From JANLQX01 sp031418775 (lineage in GTDB: Bacteria; Actinomycetota; Acidimicrobiia; Acidimicrobiales; JANYDT01), in the NCBI GenBank assembly GCA_031418775.1, contig JANOJN010000219.1:13792-77791 (forward strand): 64,000 nucleotides of DNA, given 5' to 3'. The notes under the pieces are model-generated. The model worked only from the letters and a program-made list of their open reading frames with translations, was not told the DNA's origin and did no database searches. A program made the translations under genes and the position numbers. Positions 25,663 to 34,475 of the stretch are shown here, piece by piece (position 1 is the first letter of the stretch; each line of letters opens with the position of its first letter).

Positions 25663-27549
25663 GTGCACCTCGTGCTTGAGAACGCGGACCCCCGCTGGGG
25701 CGAAATCGATCGGTACCTCTTCAACGAGGGCCGGCACCTTCGCCTGTGGGAGCACCTGGGCAGCCATGTCGGGGTGCACGACGGGACTCCTGGCGTCTGG
25801 TTCGCGGTGTGGGCGCCCGATGCCCAGTCGGTGTCCGTCGTTGGTGACTTCAACGCCTTCGACGCCACGAGCCACTACATGCTGGCGGTCGGGTCGACCG
25901 GCGTCTGGTCCGCGTTTGTCGCCGGGGCCACGGTGGGCCAGTGCTACAAATACGCCGTGCGCGGTGCCGACGGTCGTACCGTCCACAAGGCCGATCCCCT
26001 GGCGAGGGCGACGGAGGTTCCTCCCCGAACGGCCAGTGTCATCGAATCCTCCGCCTACGAGTGGAACGACGCCCCATGGATTGCCCGGCGCGGTTCGGCG
26101 AACCCATGGCGTTCCCAGATGTCGATCTACGAGGTCCATCTCGGTTCGTGGCGGGGAACGCGCCCCTATGCCGAGCTCGCCGAGGAGCTCGCCGCCCATG
26201 TGAAGGACCTCGGGTTCACCCACGTCGAGCTCATGCCCGTTGCCGAGCACCCTTTCGGTGGCTCCTGGGGCTACCAGGTGACCGGGTACTTCGCACCGAC
26301 ATCCCGGTTCGGTTCGCCCGACGAGTTCCGCCACTTCGTCGACATCCTCCACGGCCACGGCATCGGCGTGATCGTCGACTGGGTGCCCGCCCACTTCCCG
26401 AAGGACGAGTGGGCGCTGGGCCGCTTCGACGGTACGGCGCTCTACGAGCACGCCGACCCGCGTCAGGGCGAGCATCCCGACTGGGGCACGTACGTGTTCA
26501 ACTTCGGACGCACCGAAGTCCGGAACTTCCTCATCGCGAACGCGCTCTACTGGCTCGAGGAACTGCACGTCGACGGCCTACGCATCGATGCCGTCGCTTC
26601 CATGCTCTACCTCGACTACTCCCGTCGGGACGGTGAGTGGATCCCCAATCCCCACGGCGGGCGGGAGAACCTCGAGGCCGTCGAGTTCCTCCGCGAGCTC
26701 AACACCGTCGTCCACGCACACGTGCCGGGCGTGCTCGTCATCGCCGAGGAGTCGACGGCGTGGCCATCGGTGTCGCGGCCGGTCGATGCGGGCGGTCTCG
26801 GGTTCGGCTTCAAGTGGAACATGGGGTGGATGCACGACACCCTCGAGTACTTCTCGAAGGATCCCATTCACCGTCAACACCACCACCACGGCCTCACGTT
26901 CGGCCTCCTCTACGCCTTCACCGAGAACTTCGTCCTTCCGCTGAGCCACGACGAAGTGGTCCACGGCAAGGGCTCACTGCTCACGAAGATGCCCGGCGAC
27001 GATTGGCAAAAGCGGGCCAATCTGCGTTCGCTCTACGCGTGGATGTGGGCCCACCCGGGCAAGCAACTGCTGTTCATGGGGGCGGAGATCGGCCAGTGGA
27101 ACGAGTGGAACGTCGACGCCACGATCGATTGGTGGCTCCTCGGCGATCAGGCCCACGCGGGGATTCGCGACCTCGTCCGCTCGCTCAACCAGATCCAGGC
27201 GTCGTACCCAGCGCTCTACGAGCACGACTTCGCGCCGGAAGGCTTCGGGTGGATCGTCAGCGAGGACGCCTCGGCGAACGTGTACGCGTTCGTCCGCTGG
27301 CCGGGCGAGTCGGGCACGCATGGTGCGGGTCCTGTTGTTTGCATCGCCAACCTGGCCCCCATTGTCCGGGTGGATTACGGGGTCACGCTGCCTCGCGGTG
27401 GCGAGTGGCGCGAGCTCTGCAACACGGATGCGTCGGAGTTCGGCGGCAGTGGCGTCGGCAATGCGGGAGCCGTGTGGGCCGACACCCTGGGCCGCGCCAC
27501 GTTGACGCTGCCTCCTCTGAGCGTGCTCATCCTCGGCCAGAACGGCTGA
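25663..27549 (+). CDS. glgB: 1,4-alpha-glucan branching enzyme
   Basis: A 628-residue GH13 branching enzyme. A CBM48 domain occupies about residues 30-130 (GVWFAVWAPDAQSVSVVGDF). The catalytic barrel shows the nucleophile in VDGLRIDAVASMLYLDYSR, the acid Glu in VLVIAEESTAWP and the third acid in VLPLSHDEVVHGKGS. It makes alpha-1,6 branches in glycogen. The start is GTG at 25663; a GTG at 25672 is an equally possible start. It follows glgP and converges with glgX, whose stop lies five bases away. Confidence 0.96.
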   Translation: MHLVLENADPRWGEIDRYLFNEGRHLRLWEHLGSHVGVHDGTPGVWFAVWAPDAQSVSVVGDFNAFDATSHYMLAVGSTGVWSAFVAGATVGQCYKYAVRGADGRTVHKADPLARATEVPPRTASVIESSAYEWNDAPWIARRGSANPWRSQMSIYEVHLGSWRGTRPYAELAEELAAHVKDLGFTHVELMPVAEHPFGGSWGYQVTGYFAPTSRFGSPDEFRHFVDILHGHGIGVIVDWVPAHFPKDEWALGRFDGTALYEHADPRQGEHPDWGTYVFNFGRTEVRNFLIANALYWLEELHVDGLRIDAVASMLYLDYSRRDGEWIPNPHGGRENLEAVEFLRELNTVVHAHVPGVLVIAEESTAWPSVSRPVDAGGLGFGFKWNMGWMHDTLEYFSKDPIHRQHHHHGLTFGLLYAFTENFVLPLSHDEVVHGKGSLLTKMPGDDWQKRANLRSLYAWMWAHPGKQLLFMGAEIGQWNEWNVDATIDWWLLGDQAHAGIRDLVRSLNQIQASYPALYEHDFAPEGFGWIVSEDASANVYAFVRWPGESGTHGAGPVVCIANLAPIVRVDYGVTLPRGGEWRELCNTDASEFGGSGVGNAGAVWADTLGRATLTLPPLSVLILGQNG

Positions 27550-27554
27550 GGCAA

Positions 27555-29540
27555 CTACGCGCGGGCGAATACGGCGACGCAGGGGTACTCGGGGCAGAAC
27601 ACCCCGTCCACGATCGAGAGCGCGGGATCACCGGGCAGCGCCGTTGTCAGCAGCGTGGTCCAATCCCCTTTGGGCAGGGTGAACGCCTCCGGTTCGTCGC
27701 CTTCGTGGAGCACGACGAGCCGATCCCGCTCATCCGAGGTGCCGAGGAGCAGCAACTGGAGACCGCATCCCTCCGGGTCGTCCCATTGTGCGATGGTCAT
27801 CGGTTCGCCGCTCGGCGAGAACCACTGGGCGTCGTCCTCGGCGAGCCAATCACGCTGCTGGAACACCGCCGATGATCGACGGAGGTCCGTAAGTTCGCGT
27901 ACGAACTCGGTGAGGGACGTGTCGACGGACGACCAGTCGAACCAGCTGGTCTCGTTGTCGAGGCAGTACGCGTTGTTGTTGCCGTGTTGGGTGCGGCCCA
28001 GCTCATCGCCACCGAGCAGCATGGGCGTGCCTTGGGAGAGGATCAGCGTGGCGAGCAGGTTGCGCTGGGTCCGTCGACGGGCCGACGCGATGATCGGGTC
28101 CTTGGTCTCGCCTTCGACACCGTGGTTCCACGAGCGGTTGTCGCCCGATCCGTCGTGATTCGCCTCGCCGTTCCCCTCGTTGTGCTTGACGTCGTAGGAA
28201 ACGAGGTCGCGTAGGCAGAATCCGTCATGCGCGGTGACAAAGTTGACCGACGACCAGGGCCGCCGTCCGAACGCGGCGAAGAGATCGGGATTGCCGGTGA
28301 TCCGGCGGGCAAAGGCGCCGAGGGGTCTCGGCTGGTTGTGCCAGTGGTCGCGGACGAGGTCACGGTACCGGTCGTTCCATTCGGCCCACGGCGCCGGGAA
28401 GGAACCGACCTGGTACCCGCCCGGTCCGACGTCCCACGCCTCGGCGATGAGCTTCACCTTCGACAGCACGGGGTCCTGGGCGATTGCGTTGATGAACGCT
28501 CCCTGCGCATCGAACTGCCCGTCGCGTCCCCGGCCGAGCGTGGTCGCGAGATCGAACCGGAAGCCGTCGACATGGAACTCCTCGACCCAGTAGCGAAGCG
28601 AATCCATGATGAGTGTGAGGGCGAGTTGCTGGGTCGTGTCGACCGAGTTCCCGCAGCCGGTGGTGTCGTGAGGGCGATACCAGCCGTAGGGATCGAGGCC
28701 GCGATAGGCCAGCAACGGCCCATCCGGTCCGGCTTCACACGTGTGGTTGTAGACGACGTCGAGGATCACTTCGATCCCAGCCTCGTGCAGCAGCTTCACC
28801 ATTCCCTTGCACTCGCGTACGAGGGCCGATCCGCTTCCGCCGCTCCCGTAGCCGTTGTGCGGGGCAAGGAATCCCACTGTGTTGTAGCCCCAGTAGTTCG
28901 TGAGCCCGAGCAGGGCGAGACGTTCCTCGGGGACGTTTTGGTGGATCGGCAGGAGTTCGACCGCGGTGACCCCGAGACCGACCAGATGGGCCACGAACGC
29001 TGGATGGCAGAAACCGGCGTAGGTCCCCCGCAGTTCGGCGGGAACGTCGGGGTGAGTCTTCGTAGCGCCTTTGACATGCACCTCGTAGATCACGGTGTCG
29101 GTCCAGGGGGTGTCCGGCCGCACGTCGGCACCCCACTCGAATCGGCCGTCGACGGCGACACCGCGCATGGTGAACGGTGCGCTGTCGCCCGGGTCAGGAT
29201 ACGAATGGACACCCGGCTTGCTCAGCCAGTCGACCGAACCGTAGTACGCGAGCGCCCAGGGGTCCTGCAGGAGCTTCGCCTCGTTGTGGCCATTGCCGCT
29301 CACGCGGACCCCGTAGTGCGTGCCGTCGGTGACGAGTCCTGGAGGGAGGACATCCCACCACGACGCTCCGAGCCGATTCGTCAAGGTGAAGCGGGTCTCG
29401 GCGGCATCCGGGGCGCCGGACGCGAACAGGCAGAGGTCGACGGACGTGGCCTGCGGACCGGTCGGAACGGCGATCGTGGTCGGCGAACCGTCGGTGCCGA
29501 GACGAAGGCCGAACGGCGGGGAAACGTCGGGGTTGGTCAT
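27555..29540 (-). CDS. glgX: Glycogen debranching enzyme, GlgX type
   Basis: A 661-residue GH13 isoamylase-type enzyme that hydrolyses alpha-1,6 branches left by phosphorylase. A CBM48 domain comes first, then the barrel with ILDVVYNHTCEAG, the nucleophile in VDGFRFDLATTLGRG, the acid in KLIAEAWDVGPGGYQVG and the third acid in FVTAHDGFCLRDLVSYD followed by KHNEGNGEANHDG, a GlgX signature. The ATG at 29540 begins MTNPDVSPPFGLRLG. Together with glgP and glgB it forms the glycogen degradation and remodelling set; no glycogen synthase is in the window. Confidence 0.95.
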   Translation of the reverse strand: MTNPDVSPPFGLRLGTDGSPTTIAVPTGPQATSVDLCLFASGAPDAAETRFTLTNRLGASWWDVLPPGLVTDGTHYGVRVSGNGHNEAKLLQDPWALAYYGSVDWLSKPGVHSYPDPGDSAPFTMRGVAVDGRFEWGADVRPDTPWTDTVIYEVHVKGATKTHPDVPAELRGTYAGFCHPAFVAHLVGLGVTAVELLPIHQNVPEERLALLGLTNYWGYNTVGFLAPHNGYGSGGSGSALVRECKGMVKLLHEAGIEVILDVVYNHTCEAGPDGPLLAYRGLDPYGWYRPHDTTGCGNSVDTTQQLALTLIMDSLRYWVEEFHVDGFRFDLATTLGRGRDGQFDAQGAFINAIAQDPVLSKVKLIAEAWDVGPGGYQVGSFPAPWAEWNDRYRDLVRDHWHNQPRPLGAFARRITGNPDLFAAFGRRPWSSVNFVTAHDGFCLRDLVSYDVKHNEGNGEANHDGSGDNRSWNHGVEGETKDPIIASARRRTQRNLLATLILSQGTPMLLGGDELGRTQHGNNNAYCLDNETSWFDWSSVDTSLTEFVRELTDLRRSSAVFQQRDWLAEDDAQWFSPSGEPMTIAQWDDPEGCGLQLLLLGTSDERDRLVVLHEGDEPEAFTLPKGDWTTLLTTALPGDPALSIVDGVFCPEYPCVAVFARA

Positions 29541-29660
29541 CAGGAGGTAGGCACAGACGCGGATACGGCCGAAAAGATCGTAGTGGCGTCGCCCTGCTAT
29601 CGGTCGGCAAGCCCCACCTTCTTGAGCGTGACGCCCCCGACGATCGGCGTGGCGCCAGGG

Positions 29661-30545
29661 TTACGGCCAGGTGATCGTCGCGGCGAGCGCGCGGCCCTGG
29701 CGCCGACCTGCCGCGAGGATGGCGGCGGAGATCGTTGCGTCCATGCGGTTGATGCCGATGACGTCGTTGGCGGCATCATCGGGGAAGAGCAGTGTGCACG
29801 TCGCGCCAGCCGCTTCCAGTTCGCGGACTTCGGCCGCGGCCAATCGACCGGCCGCCGGGTCCATGCCGTCGGTGCGAGAACCGATCGGGGCGAGCACGAC
29901 GACGGTGGCGTAGCCGGCGGCAAGGTCGGCACTGGTTCCGGACCGCAGGCCACCGTCGACGAGGAGCCGTCCACCGACCGGAACCGGCGGGAAGATCCCC
30001 GGGACACAAATGCTCGACGCCACCGCGTCCGCCAGAGGTACCCCGCTTTCCGCGCTGAACACGACGAACTCGCCCGAGTCGGCGTCGACCGCGGTGGCGA
30101 GGAATCTCGTGCTCGGCCACGCTTGGGGGAGTTCCGGGTCGATCAGCTCCCGGAACCGGGCGAGGCTGATCGTCTTCGCCAACTTGGCCTGTTCGCCGAC
30201 GAGGGCCAGCGACGCCGGCGTCGCGTCAGGCAGTTTGTCCCATACCTCGAACACGGCCAGCAACGCCAGCAGGTCGATCGATGACATCGCCTCGGCGGCG
30301 AGAACGCCCGTGTCGTTGAGCACCTTGGCCTCGAGCTCCTCGAACGGGACGCCGGTCGCCAGCCAGGAACCGACGACCGATCCCGCCGATGTCCCGACGA
30401 CGAGGTCCGTGGTTCGCAGATCCACGCCCTCGTCGAAGAGCCCGTGGACAACGCCGGCGATCCAGGCGACGCCGGTGGCCCCACCGCCTCCAAGGACGAC
30501 GGCGGTGGATCTGGGGGCGGATTCGGTACCGGGCACGACAAACAT
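29661..30545 (-). CDS. Patatin-like phospholipase family protein
   Basis: A 294-residue patatin-fold serine acyl hydrolase with a Ser-Asp dyad. The oxyanion glycine stretch is VLGGGGATGVAWIAG, the nucleophile Ser53 is in VVGTSAGSVVGS, and the catalytic Asp is in LLVDGGLRSG. The ATG at 30545 follows GGGAGG at a good distance and fits the family start; the frame is open further upstream but overlaps the divergent MFS gene. It probably hydrolyses phospholipids or other acyl esters; its location and substrate are unknown. Confidence 0.9.
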   Translation of the reverse strand: MFVVPGTESAPRSTAVVLGGGGATGVAWIAGVVHGLFDEGVDLRTTDLVVGTSAGSVVGSWLATGVPFEELEAKVLNDTGVLAAEAMSSIDLLALLAVFEVWDKLPDATPASLALVGEQAKLAKTISLARFRELIDPELPQAWPSTRFLATAVDADSGEFVVFSAESGVPLADAVASSICVPGIFPPVPVGGRLLVDGGLRSGTSADLAAGYATVVVLAPIGSRTDGMDPAAGRLAAAEVRELEAAGATCTLLFPDDAANDVIGINRMDATISAAILAAGRRQGRALAATITWP

Positions 30546-30633
30546 TCTTGCCTCCCGCCGGTCCCTGCCCGAACTCGGGGCGGGCGAGCGACATCCGGGG
30601 GAGCGGTTCATCCGGTCGTACACTGTCCGTCTC

Positions 30634-31932
30634 GTGGCAGACGGTGGATCTCGGGTGCCGGCAGCCCCGTCCGAACCGAGTGCCGAGGCGGTCCGGCGGT
30701 CCTTTCGGATCGAGTTGCTCCGGGCCTTTCCGGCCGGCACGATCGAGGCCTTCGGGTCCACGTTCCTTCTGTTGATCGCCCTTCGACACTTCGATCTGTC
30801 GACCGGTTGGAAGGCCACGATCGTCGCCGGAGCCCAGGTCGGTCTCCTGTTTGCGCCGGTCGCCCTCACCCACGCGACGCGCCGAGGCATGTCGCCGGGT
30901 GATGCCGGCGCGCGGATGTTGGTCATCGGCTCGCTGGGGGTGGTCGCACCTTTGCTCTGGCCGCACCCGGCGGTGTTCGTGATCGGATGTCTCGTAGCCC
31001 TCACCTCGACCGGCGCGCAGTGGGCGCTGCTCCAGACGATCTACACGGACCAGTTCCCCGCCGATAGGCGGGGTCGCCTGCTGTCGCTGACCATCGCCGC
31101 GAAGTTCGCCTGTTCGGGACTGGTGGCCATCGGCGTCGGACGTCTGCTCGGACGCGACGCGGCAACGTGGCGATGGGCGCAGCTGCTGCTGCTCGTCGCG
31201 CTGTTCGGGTCGGCGGCGTGCATGCGCACCTTCGGCGGGCCGGCGCTGCGGCCTCACGCTCCGCTTCGTGACGACGGGCGTGAACACCCGTGGGCCCGTC
31301 GTTGGGCCCTCCTGCAAACAGATCGGACGCTGCGTCTCACGCTCTCGTCGTGGATGCTCATGGGCTTCGCGAACCTGATGATGATCCCGCTGCGGGTCGA
31401 GTTCCTGGCCGATCCGAGGTACGGCGTCGACGCGAGCTCCTCGACCATAGGCGCACTTACGATCACGATCCCGGCGGTGCTGCGTCTCCTGCTCGCTCCA
31501 GGCTACGGCTGGGTCTTCGATCACCTTCCGTTCTTCGTCGCCCGGATCCTCGTCAACATCGGGTTCGCCGCGAGCATCGTCGTGTTCTTCGCGGGAACGT
31601 CGATGACCGGTCTCGTCCTCGGTGCGGTGGTGTTCGGCGTTTCGGCGGCGGGAGGCGACGTGATGTGGGCGCTGTGGACGTCGCGTCTTGCCCCGCCCGA
31701 GCACCTCGCCGACTATTCGTCGCTGCACACGTTCTCCACGGGGGTGCGGGGTGTGATCGCGCCGTTCGTCGGGCTCTGGCTCCTTGATCACGACGTGAGT
31801 CCGCGCAGCGTCGGCAGCCTGTGTGCGGTCATGATCCTGCTCGGTTCGATGATTCTCATCCCGGATCTCCGCGCCGAACGAGCCCGACTTGCCGCAAACC
31901 GTCTGCCGGTCGAGCCGGTCGTCGGCGGATGA
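30634..31932 (+). CDS. MFS-type multi-pass membrane protein
   Basis: A 432-residue membrane protein with about 11-12 hydrophobic segments, including GTIEAFGSTFLLLIALRHF, AFVIGCLVALTSTG-like helices and GLVLGAVVFGVSAAGGDVMW. Charged loops QFPADRRGRLLS and the overall layout fit the major facilitator superfamily. The substrate is unknown. I place the start at GTG 30634, where the reading changes from non-coding-like sequence to a typical hydrophilic N-terminus MADGGSRVPAAPSEP. The gene is divergent from the patatin gene, with an 88-base shared promoter region. An alkD remnant overlaps its stop codon. Confidence 0.8.
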   Translation: MADGGSRVPAAPSEPSAEAVRRSFRIELLRAFPAGTIEAFGSTFLLLIALRHFDLSTGWKATIVAGAQVGLLFAPVALTHATRRGMSPGDAGARMLVIGSLGVVAPLLWPHPAVFVIGCLVALTSTGAQWALLQTIYTDQFPADRRGRLLSLTIAAKFACSGLVAIGVGRLLGRDAATWRWAQLLLLVALFGSAACMRTFGGPALRPHAPLRDDGREHPWARRWALLQTDRTLRLTLSSWMLMGFANLMMIPLRVEFLADPRYGVDASSSTIGALTITIPAVLRLLLAPGYGWVFDHLPFFVARILVNIGFAASIVVFFAGTSMTGLVLGAVVFGVSAAGGDVMWALWTSRLAPPEHLADYSSLHTFSTGVRGVIAPFVGLWLLDHDVSPRSVGSLCAVMILLGSMILIPDLRAERARLAANRLPVEPVVGG

Positions 31933-32130
31933 ACTGGGTTGGCCAGGTCCGGGCGGCGCTGACGACGGTTGCCGATCCGGAGCGGGCCGCGCCGATGGCC
32001 GCCTAGATGAAAGGGATCGCACCGTTCCTCGGTATACCGGCGCCGGTGCGGCGGGCGGCGGTGCGTCCGTTGGGACAACCACCGCGCTCACGATTCGGGA
32101 AGCGACGAAAAATCTGGAGAAGGCCGCGCC
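31929..32130 (+). pseudogene. Remnant of an AlkD-type DNA alkylation repair glycosylase
   Basis: The reading starts with an ATGA overlap at the MFS stop and gives MNWVGQVRAALTTVADPERA then APMAA, a TAG stop at 32004-32006, then MKGIAPFLGIPAPVRRAAV. This matches the AlkD N-terminus (B. cereus: NPEKAEPMARYMKN, FLFLGIQTPERR), with the conserved Tyr codon turned into amber. Further on, the similarity seems to switch frame (REATKNL in another frame, then WRRP), suggesting frameshifts. The rest of the ~230-residue protein is gone; galT's 3' end begins at 32149. I read this as a decayed, 3'-truncated gene. Confidence 0.72.
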
Positions 32131-32148
32131 GCGCCCCTGCGTTGAGGG

Positions 32149-33126
32149 TCAGACGCGAGCTGCCGCGAGGAGCGTCGCTGCATCCTCGGGGGGCACGACA
32201 TTGATGAGCACTCCGGTGCCGAGCTCGAAGCCGGCTCGCGTGGTCACCTTCGGATACACGTGGGCGTGCCAGTGGAAGGTGCCCTGCGCCCGGTAGGGAG
32301 CGGAGTGGAACACGATGTTGTAGGCGACGTCACCGAGGCCGCTGCGAAGCGCGGCCAATCCGTTGCGCAGGCCGATGCCGACGGCGGTGAGGTCGGCAAG
32401 CTCCGCCGTGTGGAGGTGTCCGTTGTGGCAGCGGGGGATGGCCAGCATCTCGAACGGCGTGCCGCTCCAATAAGGGCAGATCACCACGACGCGGTCGTCG
32501 GCGTAGACGATGCGGGCGCCGGCGTCGAGCTCGGCCTCGATCGTCGTGCACAGCAGGCAGGCGCCGGAGAACCGGTCGAAACCGAGTTGCTCGCCCACGA
32601 TCTCGCCCGGAACGAAAGGAAGACCGAGCAGCTGCCCGTGCGGGTGCACGAGCGATGCGCCGGCCTCGCGGCCGTAGTTCACGATGGCCTGGCTGTAGCG
32701 GAGCTCCGGCATGGTGGAGTGGGCCTCGGCGCGGGCGGCGATGGCCGCCATCACGTATTCGGCCTGCTCGTCGTCGACATCGGCCCACGACGAGTCGTGC
32801 GACGGATGCACTACCAGCACTTCGTGCATCCCGGACGCGTCAGCCTGGGTGAAGATCGGTCCGAGGTGCTCGACGACCATCGGCTCGCGGCCCTCGAAGG
32901 CCGGGTAGAGGTTCGGCACGACCAGGACACGCCAGCTCCCGTCGGCGCCGGGCGTGACCAGCGTCGGCGGCTCGGTTTCGGCCCGACCGGGACAGAAGGG
33001 GCAGGGGCGACCGGGATCGGTCTCGACGTCGAGTCGACGGGACTGGAACTCGTTGGGACGCTGACGTCGTTCGGCGTTGATCGCGACCCATCGGCCGGTC
33101 AGAGGATCAAGTCGGAGTTGACTCAT
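32149..33126 (-). CDS. galT: Galactose-1-phosphate uridylyltransferase
   Basis: A 325-residue HIT-superfamily enzyme that transfers UMP from UDP-glucose to galactose-1-phosphate in the Leloir pathway. The active-site segment is ASLVHPHGQLLGLPFVP with the His-Pro-His motif. A CPFCPG pair and a later CLLC pair resemble zinc ligands, and the C-terminal HWHAHVYPK binds metal or substrate in family members. The ATG at 33126 fits the usual MSQLRLDPLTGRWV start. No galK or galE is visible next to it. It is divergent from the desulfurase gene and its leader. Confidence 0.93.
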   Translation of the reverse strand: MSQLRLDPLTGRWVAINAERRQRPNEFQSRRLDVETDPGRPCPFCPGRAETEPPTLVTPGADGSWRVLVVPNLYPAFEGREPMVVEHLGPIFTQADASGMHEVLVVHPSHDSSWADVDDEQAEYVMAAIAARAEAHSTMPELRYSQAIVNYGREAGASLVHPHGQLLGLPFVPGEIVGEQLGFDRFSGACLLCTTIEAELDAGARIVYADDRVVVICPYWSGTPFEMLAIPRCHNGHLHTAELADLTAVGIGLRNGLAALRSGLGDVAYNIVFHSAPYRAQGTFHWHAHVYPKVTTRAGFELGTGVLINVVPPEDAATLLAAARV

Positions 33127-33246
33127 TTCGCTGTCCAGGGTAGCGGACCCCTGGTCCTACGCTGGTGTTACGTCGTCACCCGAGCACTCGCACGGTTGTC
33201 GGCGCGGATCGCCGGCAATCTGTGGACCATCACGCTCCGCCCTTGT

Positions 33247-33337
33247 TTGCCGGAACGAACTGAGAAACATGCATTATCTCGATCACGCTCCGCTCCTGGT
33301 TGCCGGAACGAACTGACATGAACTATCTCGATCACGC
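33247..33337 (+). repeat. Tandem duplication of the cysteine desulfurase translation start
   Basis: Copy A (33247-33288) and copy B (33300-33337) share TTGCCGGAACGAACTGA, then ATG, then TATCTCGATCACGC. Copy B contains the true start of the desulfurase; copy A is a diverged duplicate with four extra bases. The repeat offset is 49-53 bases. Confidence 0.85.
33269..33316 (+). CDS. 15-residue leader ORF upstream of the cysteine desulfurase
   Basis: The duplicated start gives MHYLDHAPLLVAGTN followed by TGA, whose end lies one base before the desulfurase ATG at 33318. The first seven residues copy the desulfurase N-terminus (MNYLDHA). The stop-to-start spacing would allow translational coupling or reinitiation. 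Whether it is translated is unknown; no strong ribosome-binding site precedes either start. Confidence 0.4.
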   Translation: MHYLDHAPLLVAGTN

Positions 33338-34475
33338 AGCCACAACCCCGCTCCACCCCGCCGCCATCGACGCCATGGTCACCGTCCTGCGCGGGTCCTA
33401 CGGAAATCCGTCGGGCGTGCATGACATCTCCGCGGCGGCGCGCTCGGCGCTCGAGGACGCCCGTGACACGGTGGCCTCGTTCGTCGGCTGCCAGGCGCGT
33501 GAACTCGTCTTCACCGGTGGCGGAACCGAGTCGCTGAACATGGCGCTGCGCGGCAACCTCGGCTACCTGTCCCGCCGACCGACCGTCCTGACCAGCGCGA
33601 TCGAGCACGATGCCGTGCGGGCCACGGCGGAATGGCTGGCGGCCACCGGGCAGGCCGACCACGAGACCCTGCCGGTCACGGCATCGGGAGTCCTTGACCT
33701 CGCCGCCACTGCGGCGGTGGTCGACCGCCTGCGAGACAGGCCGCTGATTGTGGCGGTGATGGCCGTCAACAACGAGGTCGGCACAGTGCAGCCGCTCGCC
33801 GAGCTCGCCTGCCTTCTCGGGTCGCGTCCCGACACCACGCTTGTCGTCGACGCGGTGCAGGCTCCCGTGTGGCTCGATCTGCGACCAATCACGGCGAGCT
33901 CCGACTTCGTCGCGCTCTCCGCCCACAAGTTCGGTGGGCCCAAGGGCGTGGGCGTGCTCACCGTCCGCGAGGGTCGCACGATCACGCCACTGCTGCACGG
34001 CGGCGGCCAGGAGCGCGAGCGACGAAGCGGCACCCAGAACGTCGCCGGCATCGTTGGTCTCGCGGCCGCGACCGAAATCACTGAGGCCACGCGAAACGAA
34101 GTGGTCGAGCGGGTGACGCGGCTCCGCGACCGCCTCGTCGACGGCATCCTCGACGCGGTCGAGGGCTGTGTCGAGACCGTTGCCGATCGTTCGTTGAAGG
34201 TGGCCGGCAACGCCCACCTCACCATCGATGGCGTCGAGAGCGAGGCGGTGCTGGTTTTGCTCAACGAGGCCGGCATCGCGGCGTCCGCGGGTTCGGCCTG
34301 CGCGAGCGGCGCACTCCACGTGTCCCCGGTGCTGCTTGCGATGGGCGTGGCGAAGGAACGGGCCGGCGGGGCGCTGCGGCTCACGCTCGGTTCGGCCTCG
34401 ACCGACGACGATGTCGACGCCGTTCTCGGCGTCCTGCCTCGCGTGCTCCACCAGCTCCGTGGCAGCTCTCGGTGA
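33318..34475 (+). CDS. Cysteine desulfurase (NifS/IscS family)
   Basis: A 385-residue pyridoxal-phosphate enzyme that removes sulfur from cysteine as a persulfide. The PLP lysine is in ALSAHKFGGPKGVGV, the PLP-ring His in TSAIEHDAVR, and the persulfide Cys in SAGSACASGALHVSPVL. The ATG at 33318 is chosen because the family starts with MxYLDHAATTP; a TTG six codons earlier lies in the duplicated leader. The stop overlaps the mnmA start by 4 bases, so its role is most likely sulfur supply for tRNA 2-thiouridine; Fe-S assembly is a further possibility. Confidence 0.95.
   Translation: MNYLDHAATTPLHPAAIDAMVTVLRGSYGNPSGVHDISAAARSALEDARDTVASFVGCQARELVFTGGGTESLNMALRGNLGYLSRRPTVLTSAIEHDAVRATAEWLAATGQADHETLPVTASGVLDLAATAAVVDRLRDRPLIVAVMAVNNEVGTVQPLAELACLLGSRPDTTLVVDAVQAPVWLDLRPITASSDFVALSAHKFGGPKGVGVLTVREGRTITPLLHGGGQERERRSGTQNVAGIVGLAAATEITEATRNEVVERVTRLRDRLVDGILDAVEGCVETVADRSLKVAGNAHLTIDGVESEAVLVLLNEAGIAASAGSACASGALHVSPVLLAMGVAKERAGGALRLTLGSASTDDDVDAVLGVLPRVLHQLRGSSR

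Noticed and set aside
28227..30284. Open frame of 685 codons antisense to glgX and patatin
   Set aside because: Shadow of two well-supported genes; no recognisable motif.
29661..31004. 447-codon version of the patatin gene
   Set aside because: The extra upstream part overlaps the divergent MFS gene; the ATG at 30545 has GGGAGG and matches the domain start.
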